A DNA stretch of 64,000 nucleotides from Ophioderma brevispina. Lineage: Eukaryota; Echinodermata; Ophiuroidea; Amphilepidida; Ophiodermatidae. The stretch is taken from assembly GCA_023653785.1 (NCBI GenBank), contig JAMKCH010010157.1, positions 38,880 to 102,879 of the forward strand, read 5' to 3'. The translations under genes and the position numbers were made by a program. This document shows positions 1 to 11,670 of this stretch, one piece after another (within the stretch, counting starts at the first letter, position 1; each line of letters begins with the position of its first letter). A model generated the notes under the pieces. It was not told the DNA's origin. It worked only from the letters and a program-made list of their open reading frames with translations, and did no database searches.

Positions 1-2
1 AT

Positions 3-137
3 ACAAATTATGAATTGTATGTACTATCCTGTAGCTGCCACAAGGTGGAGAGAAGTGACATTTGTGCAGACAGTACCGGAGAAGACACTGCAAGCTACTC
101 TGCAGTTACAAGACGCAAATTTGATGTGGATAAATGA
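3..137 (+). CDS. Possible terminal exon cut by the window edge
   Basis: Two overlapping frames run open from the window edge. One starts at base 3 and stops at TGA 135-137; it is cysteine-containing (SCSCHKVERSDICADS) and looks like the end of a secreted protein. The other starts at base 1 and stops at TAG 151-153. Both cannot be coding, and no acceptor can be seen because the left flank is missing. I recognise no family. After base 153 all frames are broken. It could equally be chance. Confidence 0.18.
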   Translation, partial: TNYELYVLSCSCHKVERSDICADSTGEDTASYSAVTRRKFDVDK

Positions 138-819
138 GGGCGTATACACTTAGGCTCTGTAGATTTTTTAAATCATTTTTTACGACGCAGCTACAACCGA
201 AACTCAAAATGTAATATCCTGAAGGAAAGAATTATGGAAAACAAGACGGTGTCAGAGACACGAGAAACCGGAATTCTAGGGAAAAAAACCCTCTATGGAT
301 TGTAATCCCGCATGTTGTCTCCAATGACAGTACCTAGGTTTACCTGCATTTAGCATATGGAATAACCTGGACCATATAATAGCTTGCATAGTATAAGTCA
401 ATAGATTTTAACGTAGGTTTCGCTTCTAATACAAATTGGGATTTTGGTGATGTCGATTACTTTGTAGTAAAGGAATAGTAGCGATAATGGGGGAGATAAC
501 AAATGTGGGGAATGTATACCTTATAAATCAGGTAAAAAGTGTGTACAATTTCATTGTCAACTACTTCTTGTTGAAAGAATACAAATTTTAAAATGATTTG
601 TCATATCGTCTTTGGTTTTCGCCAAATTGCCGTGCATGATGCATAGTGACTCAAATTTACCATGTTTACATGAACAGCTGGGGTGGTACATTCCGGTACA
701 GAATAAACAGCGATCAAAATGTATGCATTTAAAAACTTGCAGGTCATGGTGCGCAATTTAAGTTGCCATCACTGCATGTAATTGCAAGAGATAGTATTAG
801 CAGGTGGACTATAGAGAAA
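138..819. other. Unannotated AT-rich DNA
   Basis: No coding region, RNA gene or repeat that I can support. All frames carry frequent stops. Confidence 0.6.
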
Positions 820-1734
820 GAGTGTGCGCTTCCGGATTAAAATTGTGATTTTTTGCACACAAGTACTTTAGGATTGATAATCAATAAATTGATGGAAGTA
901 CTTGCCAACTCACCTTAATGGACCCCAGTTTGAATGTCAAGGTTATACAGGGGTCAACCATTTTTAAATGTTCAGAATGTGTTGAAAAGCACACATAAAT
1001 TTGGTCTGGTTACAAGGAGGAGTCCAAAAAGGTATAGTTTAAACATCTATGGTCTTTTATAGTTCCGGGTCATGAGGTTTAAAAAAAATGTAAAAATGGT
1101 GTGAAAAAGTCAATTTTGGCGTGTACATAGGTCAAAAGTTAAAGTCGCATTGATTAGGGTAATATGTAGTGCAAATTGTTCCCTATCTTAAAGGATTGAA
1201 ATCAGGAATAGTTTGCCTTATTGTATGCTTAGTTTTTTCACGTTATACAACAAAATAGGTCACAGGTCAAAGAATCCAATAGCGGCCAATAGCTGTTGAC
1301 TTTATATGCCATTTTGGTTAATAACCCAAACACCGTAAGATACTCCAAAAACTATTCCTATATTTCATGATATGAGCTAAACGAACAAACTTGAACCAAG
1401 TTTTACAAATATTGGAGCAACTTTTAATTTTTGACCCCTGTACAAACGAAAAATGACTTCCTCTTTTTTACAATTTTTACCAGTTGTACCCCTAATTTCA
1501 AAACATATTATTTTTTTATTTCTATACTTTTTTTGAAATTCTTGTAATCAAACAAACATTATGGTGTGCTTTTCAACACATCGGAACATTTTATAACTTT
1601 TACCCCTGTGTAACCTTGAAATCCAAGCTGGGGGTCAGAAAGGGGTGTGGCAAGTGCTTCCCTTCATTTTTTTTTATTATCAATTGCTTAAAGAATTGTG
1701 TACAAAATCACAATTTTATCAAGATTGCACACTC
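820..1734. repeat. Palindromic foldback element, copy 1
   Basis: The whole interval is an imperfect inverted repeat. The left arm begins GTGTGCGCTTCCGGATTAAA and the right arm ends as its diverged complement (TTTTATCAAGATTGCACAC). Complementarity continues through TGTGTTGAAAAGCACAC at 984 and its mate near 1567, down to a centre around 1285 (CCAATAGCGGCCAATAGC). A second copy lies at 23884-24812, so this is a mobile family. No transposase is present. The open frame at 1616-1843 lies across its right arm and is not a gene. A clean target duplication is not visible. Confidence 0.8.
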
Positions 1735-2954
1735 ACATAAGATCAGCTCACTACAGTCCCCACTATATGAAAAAAATCTAAAACTTCACTTTTTAAACCT
1801 AATTTGTGATTGTACACATTATCTGATTATTATTTATGCCTGAATATAAAAATGCTGTAATTTTTTTCATCATTTAGTATTATCGCTGCGTGCACCTTTA
1901 AACCCTTGTCTTGGTAACCCTCTTGTTATAGAAATAGTGGAAACGCAATTTTACTTAACTGTAACCCGCCTTTTGTAACATTTTTGAATGTAATTCCATT
2001 TTATAACTTAACTTGGAAGGTAAGAAAAAATGGTACAATCGAAACGAAAACCATTTTTTTTTTCAATATTAAATCTCCACTATAAAGAAGTGTTTGGCGA
2101 TCACCTTTAGAGACAAAGACAGGTTTCCAATAATGGTTTGTTCATTCATGTGCTGTTTTCAATCGAGATATAATCCGGTTTAATGCGAAACACAAAAATC
2201 AAGTTTGGTGAGTGAAAAAACGGGGAAAAAGAGAGTTACATCCATAAGGTATTCACATTTGAACAGATAATGAAACTTTAAACAATGGCGAAAAACCAGT
2301 TCGTAATGGTGAAATTTTATCTTCGTAAGTTCGGGCTGTAACGTTAAAGTGTTACAAATTCGAAATATGTTGTTTGTTAGAAGAGAATCATGGACCGACA
2401 AAGCAAACTTCCATGTACTTTGGAGGAAAGAGTTTATGGTATTGAAGGATCATGCAATGCAAAGTCCCTACCGACACCGTGATACTTAGCTTCCAAATCC
2501 ATCTTTGGTCACTTCAACATTAGTTAATGCACAACGATCGTGCAATATTTTTAAACCATTTCTTTGGATTTGGAGTGTTTATTTTGTTTGCAATTATATT
2601 CGTTCTAGCATGATTTTAACAGATACCAATTTTGGAATAAATTAAAAGCTCCATTTCATTGAAACGTGCGATAAATATTTGTATTTGTTTATTATTTATG
2701 AAAAGAAAATATTTATAATTGAATTTAATATGTTGACTATAAGAGCTTGCGTCGGGAAAACCAGACTTTCTTTGTGTACTTTAATCTGTGTTTGTTTCTT
2801 TTGCCAAGTTGCAAACTTTTGTGAGCTTCAAGGCAGCATGGCACAGTACTCGAAACAACTACCCATGCATAAAATTGGCACAAAATCGATCTTGGTGTAT
2901 CGCACTAAATTTAGGCCATGGTACATGATACAATGTTGGCCTTTTAATTAAATA
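1735..2954. other. Unannotated AT-rich DNA
   Basis: Only short frames occur here (for example 2180-2401 minus and 2679-2951 plus), with no recognisable domain, splice context or similarity to anything else in the window. Confidence 0.55.
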
Positions 2955-3898
2955 TTCGTGCTCCAGACCTGGGGATTACTTATTTCCTTCACTAAAATTA
3001 AAACAATATTATTTTAACCAGGAAAAGCTTTGTCCCCACATGAAAGGGGTGCACATTATTTAGAAAAATGAATAAAATGTCAACTCAATTTATTTATAGA
3101 ATATCAGTGACCAATGGATAGACGTAACCTCAACATGCTCAACCGAACAATGGGGCTAATGATACTCAATAATCGGCCCGGAACACACTTCACATTCTTT
3201 TACATCTGGTCCATTGTTATTGTGCATGCAGTTGAACAGATTTCGAAGCTGCATTGGCGCGAGTTCTTTCCTCTTTCGCGATAAAAGAAATCTTGAGATT
3301 CTACTGTGTGTTTCATTAACTTTGACCATATGATTAATAATTGTTTTCGAAAAGAAAATGTAAGGGGACAAAATTCATGAAAGAAAAGCCCATGGCAAGG
3401 GCTGACCTAATTTGTGCATAACCTAAATCCGCAAGTTATTGCCTTTAAAACCATGAAAAACCATATTTCTATTCAATTTACCAAGAAAGACAATGGTATT
3501 CAGCGATCTACATTTTTAAAAATCATGCGCGAGGTGAGTATGTTGCCCTTTAAGTTATGAACAGATACTAGAGCTCAATATGGGGAAGTCATAACACCTG
3601 ATACAGCTTGAAACCCTTTCAACAATGTGGGCAGTAACAATGGACCTGCATACCCTGTTGAGAAAAGATCTGAAGTGCTTTTAGGTTGATTGTTAAATAT
3701 CATTTGCTTTATTGTTCGCTTGAGTTTACGTGTACATATTGGTCACTGGCATTCTGGAAGAATATTGAGTTGACATTTTATTCATTTTTCTAAATAATGT
3801 GCACTCTTTTCATTTGGAGATACAGCTTTTCCTGGCTAACATAATATTTTAAAGATTTTAGTGAAGGAAGTAAGTGATCCCCAGCGCTGTAGCACGAA
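2955..3898. mobile_element. Non-autonomous TIR element (~0.94 kb)
   Basis: Terminal inverted repeats of about 160-190 bp. The left arm (2955-3145) carries TTCGTGCTCCAG, CTTCACTAAAAT, AAAATGAATAAAATGTCAAC and CAGTGACCAAT in that order. The right arm (3710-3898) carries the same blocks in reverse complement, ending TGTAGCACGAAAAG. The internal 550 bp has no transposase; the frame at 3156-3371 (minus) overlaps the inner end of the arm and has no recognisable domain. Superfamily is undetermined because I cannot assign a target duplication. Confidence 0.75.
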
Positions 3899-4176
3899 AA
3901 GATCGTTAAATCGCGAACGTATTATGGCCTAATTGATTATATCTCTGAATTGACAAAAGCAAATAAGATGAAACAAACACTACTGAAAACCCCGGTCTTT
4001 GTTCTTTAATATTATGCCAAGTACGAATGATTTATTTTGAAATTTCATATTTAATCATTTTTTTCTGACTGTACCATTCTTTACGACCGGCTATATATCA
4101 CTGCAACACTGCAATCTTTGCCCGTTGCACCTTGTCTTATGTTGTCTCTGTCTTAAACGCTTGTCTTCTGTCTTTG

Positions 4177-4561
4177 GGGCAATCTACACGGCAGCGCAGA
4201 TCCAGATCGGATCCAGATCTCGTATCCAGTTTGCGTCTACACGGGCAACGGCCAAACTGGATCCAGGTCTGCAATGCGTACATGGTGTGTACACGCTTGG
4301 TTAGTGTCGCTGCACTTTAAGCACGTACTTTTAGGTACGCCATAGAGCTAGAATATAAGTCGTTGGGTTACGCATAAAGTATTCCTCGATCACCAAGATT
4401 ACGCGTAACATTGTACACTTCGCTTCGAAAGGGCGCTGCTGTGCTTTCGCACCAATGGACGTGTAGAGTTCTTAAACGGTGCCCATGATAGGGAATCTGT
4501 GATCTGGATCACGGTGATGCGCATCGGATCTGGATCTGCGCTCCGTTGTTGTAGATTGCCC
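4177..4561. mobile_element. Small TIR element (MITE)
   Basis: The left end reads GGGCAATCTACACGGCAGCG and continues into CAGATCCAGATC. The right end is the inverted match (GATCTGGATCTGCGC followed by GTAGATTGCCC). The TIR is about 30 bp with a few indels, inside a 385-bp element. The interior repeats GGATCCAGATC/GGATCCAGGTC blocks. There is no coding content; overlapping frames here are antisense shadows of the same repeat. Confidence 0.7.
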
Positions 4562-4854
4562 ATTGTTGTAATGCTTTGTACTGTTGTGGCCCGAACATCG
4601 GGTGCCGAAATACCCGGGGGTGCCGAAGTTACCTCCTCTCAGAAATGCCGAAGAAACCGGGCATTCGGGCAGAGGAGAAGGGAAGTGGAAAAATAACGTG
4701 CTGTTTATGGTGTAGAGCATCGTGTTTTACGCAATTTTTCGTGAATTTCATGGACAATTCTTCAATGAAAATCATTAAAAAGTAGGCTTTTGGCATTTAG
4801 GAACAATCATGTATGTAATAGTAGGACTAGATACAGATCTTGACGCCTCTAAGC
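4562..4854. other. Unannotated interval between MITEs
   Basis: Nothing supportable. Short frames on both strands overlap each other without any family signature. Confidence 0.4.
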
Positions 4855-5340
4855 CCCCACATAGACCCCGTGAAGAAGAAGAATAGCGGATTTTGGGTTC
4901 TACCGGAAATCATTTTGTTCGAAATTCTATGCAGTGGGATAGGAATACACCAACGTGTAGGAGTAGATAAATAAAAAACAGAGCATATTATTCTATGGTA
5001 TTTGGTCATACGGTAATTTTTCTGTAATAACTGTGCAAAACCGCTTTTGCTGTACTGTAAATAAATTTACAGTAACGAGTACCCTTTGATTGCCTTGTAT
5101 TCTTTGCGCCACAAAATGTGAGCGTAGTTTAAAGGGAGGCGCACTAAACAGCTGAGCGTTTAGGGAGTGATGCCCCGTATGACAAAAAACACCATTAGAA
5201 TCTATAGGGTTATTTATTTTATCTACTCCTACATCGTGGGTGCATTCCTATCCCACAATGCAGAAGAATTTCGGAACAAATGGATTTCGGTAGGAACCAA
5301 AAATCGAGTTCCCGCGTTCTTTTACCAAGGTGCGAATGCG
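4855..5340. mobile_element. Foldback MITE (~0.49 kb)
   Basis: A near full-length palindrome. The left arm has TTTGTTCGAAATTC, GTGGGATAGGAAT and TGTAGGAGTAGATAAA; the right arm has the reverse complements ATCTACTCCTACAT, ATTCCTATCCCAC and GAATTTCGGAACAAA. Pairing extends outward to GGTTC/GAACC and inward to GTCATACGG (about 5005) and its mate at about 5177. The centre is near 5095. Non-coding; the frame at 5167-5394 runs through the right arm. Confidence 0.75.
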
Positions 5341-6204
5341 GAAAACAAGTATACGTTATATGGCAATGAGATACATTATGGATCCCAATGTTAAAGGTCC
5401 CTCCTTTATTGATTACGAGGGCTATTAGGCCGGTTTGCCGGTAGGCCGGTGTAGGATTGGGGTTACAGGGCCTTATAGGGACCTAGATAGAGTTAAGATT
5501 AGGGTTAGAATTGGTTAGGTTGGTATTAAGGTCCGATGAGGACAACCATTGATTACCCACATGTAATTTCTGATCTCACAAATAGGGGTGTTATGTGATT
5601 TTATTTTTTTCTGATGGAGGGGGGTCATTGTTAACTTTATTATTCAGTAAACCAAACACTTATCTGCATATCAGCAGTAAATTCATATGATTTCCTAATT
5701 GTGTGTGTGGGAACTTTTTTTTTTGGGGTGGGGTTAGGAAAGGGGTTCTATGCAATAGGGCTATTAACTTTACAATTAATGAGGGTTATGCAATTTTCCC
5801 CAAAACATCGTTCAATTTCTCCGGTACCCTCTCTTGTAATAATGAACGGGCCTCTAAAATTATTAGTTAAAGCTAATCTAGCCTGTCGTACGAGCTGAGT
5901 CCACTGAACACCTATTTCGTGTCATCCTGTGTCCTTCAGCAGTTGGACAAAAAAACTTAGTACATCCAACAAACGCACGCTGTAATAAGGATCTCCCTGT
6001 GCCGAACATAAGGATAACCCATTGTCGGCAAATAACCGTGCCGTCGGATGTAATGACGTAGGCGCATTCGTGTGTATGCATAATTGACTAATGCCCCCCA
6101 CAAAACACCGGGCGGTTTCGGCAAGGATTAACCTGTCGTACGGCAACGGTCATCTGGCCGAAAGACGGGCGTTTCGGCATGGCACGGTATTTCGGCGCAG
6201 CATA
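5341..6204. other. Unannotated DNA with a G-rich stretch
   Basis: Around 5490-5530 there is G-rich sequence with GATTAGGGTTAG, a short degenerate telomere-like run of no more than two units. The overlapping frames at 5701-6315 contradict one another and show no domain. Confidence 0.45.
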
Positions 6205-6300
6205 CTCGACTCTGGTAATGGTTGTGAAGTTGTTGGTGGTGTCAGGGTTTGTCAGGCTGATCCGGGGCGTGTGTATCATGATACGGGCGCTCTCTCTATA
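6205..6300. repeat. Dispersed repeat, copy 1 (GATCCGGGGCGTGTAT type)
   Basis: GTAATGGTTGTG, then GTGTCAGGGTTTGTCAGGC, then GATCCGGGGCGTGTGTATCA and GATACGG recur in the same order and orientation at 50965-51050 with about 80% identity by eye. No function is implied. Confidence 0.55.
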
Positions 6301-6395
6301 CGCGGCCCGTTTTGAGGCTGGGTGGAATTTGAAAAATCAGGGGTTTTCATTCCTACTCTTATTCGAAACTGTCTGCAATATACATGAAAACAGGT

Positions 6396-6485
6396 GTGGA
6401 ATCGCTATTACCGGATTCGAGCCCGGGAATTTCGGTAAATTTACGCCACAGGCAAGCACCCTATAGACCACTAGGCCATGCTCTT
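6396..6485 (-). mobile_element. tRNA-derived SINE head
   Basis: On the minus strand an A-box-like TGGCCTAGTGGTC lies upstream of a B-box GGCTCGAATCC, spaced as in a tRNA. The two ends do not form an acceptor stem, so this is a tRNA-derived element or pseudogene rather than a functional tRNA. Confidence 0.6.
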
Positions 6486-6619
6486 ACTTTTGTAAGGGTG
6501 GCCAAAATATCCGATCTTGCCCTACTGGTCACCACACTTACTTGCATGTACTAGATGCCGTGTCACACTGGTTAACATCTTTGATCAAATTCCGCAGGGA
6601 CCATGAAACAAATCATTCC

Positions 6620-6780
6620 GCTTTGATTAGACCAACTGGTTATAAGAAAAATATTAGCCAATATGCCAGTTAGACCAAATGTTTAGTCGAGTGCGTTATT
6701 AGGCAAAACGAAATTTAGGAGTATGTGGGTATTAGACTATGTGGTTTTAAAAATGGAATTAGACTATCGGTTTAGGACGA
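6620..6780. repeat. Degenerate tandem of TTAGACCA/TTAGACTA units
   Basis: Four phrases built on TTAGAC followed by TGGT or CGGTTTA occur at about 6626, 6670, 6732 and 6761. The unit is short and highly diverged. Confidence 0.4.
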
Positions 6781-6785
6781 AAATT

Positions 6786-6875
6786 AATGAGAGAGAGTAG
6801 AGAGTTGTGTGGTGTGTTTGGGGGTGGTGGATGTGTGAGTGGTGTGTGTGTGTGCGTGCGTGCGTGCTTGCATGC
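6786..6875. repeat. GA/TG simple repeat
   Basis: GAGAGAGAGTAGAGAG passes into (TG)n and GTGCGTGCGTGC. Ordinary microsatellite; the Cys/His-rich frames read through it are artefacts. Confidence 0.85.
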
Positions 6876-7139
6876 CTTGTTCATTTTTCTTTAACGAAAC
6901 ATTGAAAGTAACCACCATACTCATGACGTGCAGTAGTTTCCTGTTTGTAACTGCTCGTCGTTTCCTGCAGAACTGCAATAATAAATTGCTAATTTTTGTA
7001 TATCCCAATATTGCGTGTCTTCGCATCGCTTGTTTGCATACATCTGTTCATTATAAGGATTTCAAAGACTCGGACTTGAGTGCCCACCTCTCTTCGAAGC
7101 GATTGAGCCAGATTCCACCATGTACTGTATAGTGTAGGG

Positions 7140-7285
7140 GCATCGTTACACTTCCTCTACAGCGAGAGGTTACCTGCCCACTCCGCATTGAAATGCGAAA
7201 ACACATTGGCCTCGCCGGGGCTCGAACTCACAACCTTTAGAGGCGTACGGTTCGAGCGTTTATCCACTGGACCACATGTGCCCAG
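7140..7285 (-). mobile_element. tRNA-derived SINE, 5' part
   Basis: On the minus strand TGTGGTCCAGTGGAT (A box) is followed by GAGTTCGAGCCCC (B box). A body then contains GGTAACCTCTCGCTGTAG. The same TGTGGTCCAGTG head is seen at 59701 and, slightly changed, at 31110. It belongs to a tRNA-derived SINE family. Confidence 0.7.
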
Positions 7286-7734
7286 TATTCAGAACGAAAA
7301 TTCTGAAGCCCGTTTCAGAATGAAAACTCGAAAACGCATACGATGCTCCAATGTGTGAGAATAAAAAAAGCGTGAGGCGATTTTTTGAGGATATACATTC
7401 TCTAAAATTTGAAACTTGTTGGTTGTAAAACAACTGCTGAGAAACGTTTAAAAATATCTTGGGACAAGTTTGAACTTTGCGAATTACTAATCGGCCTTAT
7501 ATTGAAACCCAGGTTCTTGGAACTGGGTCGGGTGCTCATGATTGTCCCAAATAAGAGAGACTAGTTGCGAAAGCGGGACTACCGCTTGGGATAACAATTC
7601 CCAAAATAACCAAGTTATAGTTCCGTGCGTTTAAAATAAACCTTGAGTGTGTAATTTTCCGTACAGTAATCCAAGTGCTGTTTTTCTTATATTGGTTTTT
7701 TAAAGGTATATTTACTCAAGTATTGAAACGGGGG
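7286..7734. other. Unannotated DNA
   Basis: No feature supportable in this interval. Confidence 0.5.
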
Positions 7735-7735
7735 G

Positions 7736-7930
7736 GTCAAATGTTGTCGAGTGCATGATAAGCCCGACTCACAAACACAACAAGGTCGTGAGTTCGAGCA
7801 GCCACGCTATGGCTAATGTGTTGACGCCTGGTAAGGCGCTTTACCTCAAGCTTTATAAATAGTTACCGGCATTATTCAATGTTGGAGAGGTAAAAGGCTC
7901 GCGGTAGAGGAGGTGTAGTTCGATCTCCCT
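7736..7930 (+). mobile_element. SINE fragment
   Basis: GGTCGTGAGTTCGAGCA is a B-box-like segment. It is followed by a body with AAGGCGCTTTACCTCAAG and TATAAATAGTTACCGGC. The body matches the SINE on the minus strand at 30800-31133, which has GCACTTTCACCTC and TATAAATGGGTACC. The A-box half is poorly preserved. Confidence 0.6.
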
Positions 7931-8540
7931 ATGGAAACATTATATGGTGAAGTCTGCCCAAATCGCTTCAAAGGAGATCAAGCACTCCGTTTCGGGTGTT
8001 ACAAAGCTCGCCCTCTTACCTTTTTTTTATTGAAAGCTGATCATGATTTTCACCGAAACCTGATTTATTTACTGAAAACTAGTTAGGTGTATATTTTCAG
8101 TGATGTTGGTCCCGTGGGGGGGGGGGGGCACTTTTAGAACCCCTGGAACGAGCATGGTACCCAGAAACCACTGAGAACCCTACTAGGGAATGGTGAATTT
8201 GTCGACACCGAAAATTCCACATCATTATATTAAAAAATGTCTTTGCGGTCCACTTTTAGGTGAGATATCATTGGCAAGATTCTAAACATTTTTTTGCAAA
8301 TGTCCTCGCGTCTCTCTAAATAACGACCTCAGTTCCAAATTCCATGGCTCCCCAATTTGACCTATGATCGAAATTGGGAATGCTTTTGATTACAACAAGT
8401 TTACTATAAAGCCAGTCACACAGAAGTTCCGCGGTATATGACTTGACATAAGAGTCCGCACAAAATTGGGGATGGTCTGGCTGATTCCAAATTCGACGAT
8501 GCAACTTCGTAATCCTTCATTTAGTAAAGATAGCACATGG
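7931..8540. other. Unannotated DNA with a poly-G tract
   Basis: A G run lies near 8113-8130. No coding region is supported; the 62-codon minus frame at 8316-8504 has no recognisable feature. Confidence 0.5.
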
Positions 8541-8654
8541 CCCCAAAAAAATGCAACAGAAGGTTTTTGGCATTTCGGTAGTATAAGGTCACCTTAACAA
8601 TATATCAAAAGTTGCACAAAATCGAAGTCCCGAAATGGTTCAAACTATGACATA

Positions 8655-9560
8655 AAAAAAATGGCCGCCATCCCGCCATTTTGTGAAAAACAAAAATCCT
8701 CACATCTCTGGCAATAAATGAGCAAAAAAAGACAAAACGATGTATTTTCTTACTAATTCTAGCATAAACAACCAAAAAGGGTTTATGAAGTTGAGATATG
8801 ATCTTGACCTCTAAATCCAATTGGCCGCCATCCGCTATGTTGAAAGTACACATTCTTGTATTCTCGGTACCGGCTGGCCAAACCGACAAACAAGATGTCA
8901 TTCCTATTATTCTGCATAACAATCCATTAAAATGTGTTTTATGAAGTTGAGTATTCATCTTGTCCCTTTAAATCCAATATGGCCGCCAATCCACCATGTT
9001 AGAAAAAGTAGAAATCTTGTATCTCTGGTACCGGAATGGGCCAAAATAACAAACAAGAGGTCATTCCTTATTAATTCTTAGCATAACAAATCCATTAAAT
9101 GGGTTTTAGAAGTTGAGATATCATCTTGACCTCTAAATCCATATAGTCGCCATCCGCCATGTTGGAACGTACAAATTCTTGTATCTCTGGTACCGGATGG
9201 GCCAAAACAACAAAACAAGATGTCATTTCCTAAATGCTGCATAAAAAATCCATGAAAATGGGGTTTATGAAGTTGAGATACCATCTTGACTCTAAATCCA
9301 ATATGGCCTCCATCACCAGTGTTTAAAGTACAAATTATTTATCTCTGGTACCACATGGGCCAAAAGACAAATATAGTGTTATTTTTAAATGTAATTGTTA
9401 GCATACGAAATACATAAGATGTTTGTTGCTTAAAGTTTTGAGAGCACTGAAAGGCTTCAAAATGGCCACTGTCCGCAATTTAAAAGTGAAACCATAAATC
9501 CTCATATTAGCAACAGACAGATTACAATAACAAATGAGGTGTAATTCTATTCCGGCCGAT
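8655..9560. repeat. Left-arm tandem subrepeats (~160 bp, about six units)
   Basis: Units begin at about 8661, 8821, 8981, 9143, 9303 and 9462 with ATGGCCGCCATCC or a variant. They continue through ATCTCTGGTACCGGATGGGC, AAACAAGATGTCATT, CATTAAAATG and GAAGTTGAGATATCATC. Divergence rises toward the inner end. The minus-strand frames at 8605-8958 and 9078-9284 simply read these units. Confidence 0.8.
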
Positions 9561-9972
9561 TTCAAATTTAGTAAATTAAAAGGATAATTTAGTTGGCTAT
9601 TTTCAATAATTCGTAGCCATATTAATTTTTAAATCAGCTATAAATCTATCACAATTTGACATTATTTGGTTTACAGTGTAATTGTGAAAATTTTTGAAGG
9701 TAACAGAAAGTACCAGGTCACATTATTCAAATCATCACCAAAATATGGCCTAAACACTTGTTTGCAGGATTGTAGATGAGATCGACGAAATATTAACTAT
9801 TACATTTAGGTCTTCAAGTCCCTCATCATCTGAGACTGGTTCTTGGTCCATGTTTTCGTGTGAATGTCCAAGCTGTGGTGAAAAAAATTTTGGAAAGGTA
9901 CCGGTAGCGTAATGATTCCAAGACTCGATTGCGGATCATTCAACAGGGAGTCACACCATTGGGTTGCAGACT

Positions 9973-11312
9973 TCATCTTTCTATAGATTCAGATCTATAT
10001 GGGTAGTAAAAAAATACTCTGGACAAAACTCGTAACACAGGGTTAACCAGGGATGACTTTGAGGGAAAACAGATTGCTGTGCAGCCCCCAATATTCTTGA
10101 AAGTATAGCAACCTGAAAATTGCATGGGCAAATAGATACAGATAGGAGCAAATGCCTTCACTCGCTTCAGAAGCTTGATAAAGATACACATATGTTTTCT
10201 ATTTGTGTCTGTCAGACCAAATAAAGGGTCCATAACAGCCCTCTTCTGCATATTGGAAGACCGGAGTATCAACAGATTCTGCGTCTTCTTCCAGATGGAT
10301 TGTACCTACATTAGGCCATGGAGGATGCTGTTTTGCTATATCACATCTGCATCTCCTTTTTTCCCCAGCAAAATTTGTTGCATTTTGATGATGTCTACTT
10401 ATATGCGATCCTAGTTTTGCGACGATCATGTGTGCTGTCTTTTGTTGTTTGTTCACCAGTGTAATCCAATCAATAGACAACGGATGCTTGCATAGGGTCA
10501 GCTGTGAAAGATGCATAACCAGTATGCAACTATACTATAAGTGTTTTCCTCTGTTCATTTCAAGCGATGTAAAAGAGAGCCTCCATCAACACATAGTGAT
10601 CAGTCGTTGGCAATGTTCCGGGGGTAGCAGCATCTGACGCGGACAATGTCGTCACTAGTGCCATCAGAAATTGGGTTTTATCTGGCCTACATAAAACAGC
10701 TTGGCCTCAAAAAACAGATGGCGGATATGGTGACATTCATGGCAACGCACCTTATCTAATGACAGCCCAGTGTGATACCAAAACAGGAATCTTTGAAAAA
10801 ACAGAGTTGGGAATTCAGTTGCCTTGACAGCCCGAGGAGGTGCAAGGGTCTTGACTTAAGTTCTCCATTTGTAGCTATTATAAGAAAAGTCAGTGGTCCT
10901 TCATTTCTTTAAACTGTATCTTGCCTACTTGAAACAGACGTGTACATTGAGATCCTCACCAGCAATTTACATGTGAAAATGTTTCTTACGGCCTTTTCTC
11001 CTGGGAAGGGAGAAGACTTCTCAAACCCAAACCATCAACAGTGAGCTGCTGCCACCGTCTACCCGCATATTTAGCTGCTGCCTATACGCAAGAAGCAGAA
11101 CTAATTGGTGCATGGTGCCGAATGCAACGACGATGCTGCCAGTAATCTATGCAGAAGAAGATGGTTATTATAGCAAAATGGCAGTCGCCATGGCCATTTA
11201 AGTCAAAAATCCTAATTGGGGAAGACAGATCTAAATCTTCTTCTCCATTATTTTGCAGAAGAGGGCGGTAATGACCTTTACGTTGGCCTGACAGAGACAA
11301 GGAAGAAAACAT
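9973..11312 (-). pseudogene. Decayed antisense coding-like stretch, family unknown
   Basis: On the minus strand several stop-poor segments follow one another with frame changes: 11312 to 11082 (76 codons), roughly 10800 to 10199, and 10272 to 9973 (99 codons). The middle one contains KRRCRCDIAKQHPPWPN and CYGPFIWSDRHK. Its last part continues in the overlapping frame, as expected if a single base were gained or lost. It sits inside the inverted-repeat element, so a transposase remnant is a reasonable guess. I recognise no DDE, THAP or other signature. It may also be non-coding. Confidence 0.25.
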
Positions 11313-11670
11313 ATTTGGCTAACTCCATGAAATGTTGAATCCGCATGAAATTTAAAATAACTTGGTACTTAAAATTATGTTATATGTAAAGTAGACTAAA
11401 CTAAGCAGTCAGAAACTGCTTTTGCTTTTTGTGTCTTTAATTGATTTATTTTCTATGACATTTTGAAGTTGAGGGAACTGGAAACCAGTGTGAGTAGCCC
11501 AAATTTGCAGGAAAATCTTGATCCCATGTGTTATAGTGCACAATCACCAAAGATATTTATTTGTGGTTCAATAGCAGCTTTGTTACCTCTGCAACAATCC
11601 AAGATAAAATTTAAACCCAGTTATAATATCATTAATGGATACTGTAGGTTTCAGGTATGGGTTTTGAAAT

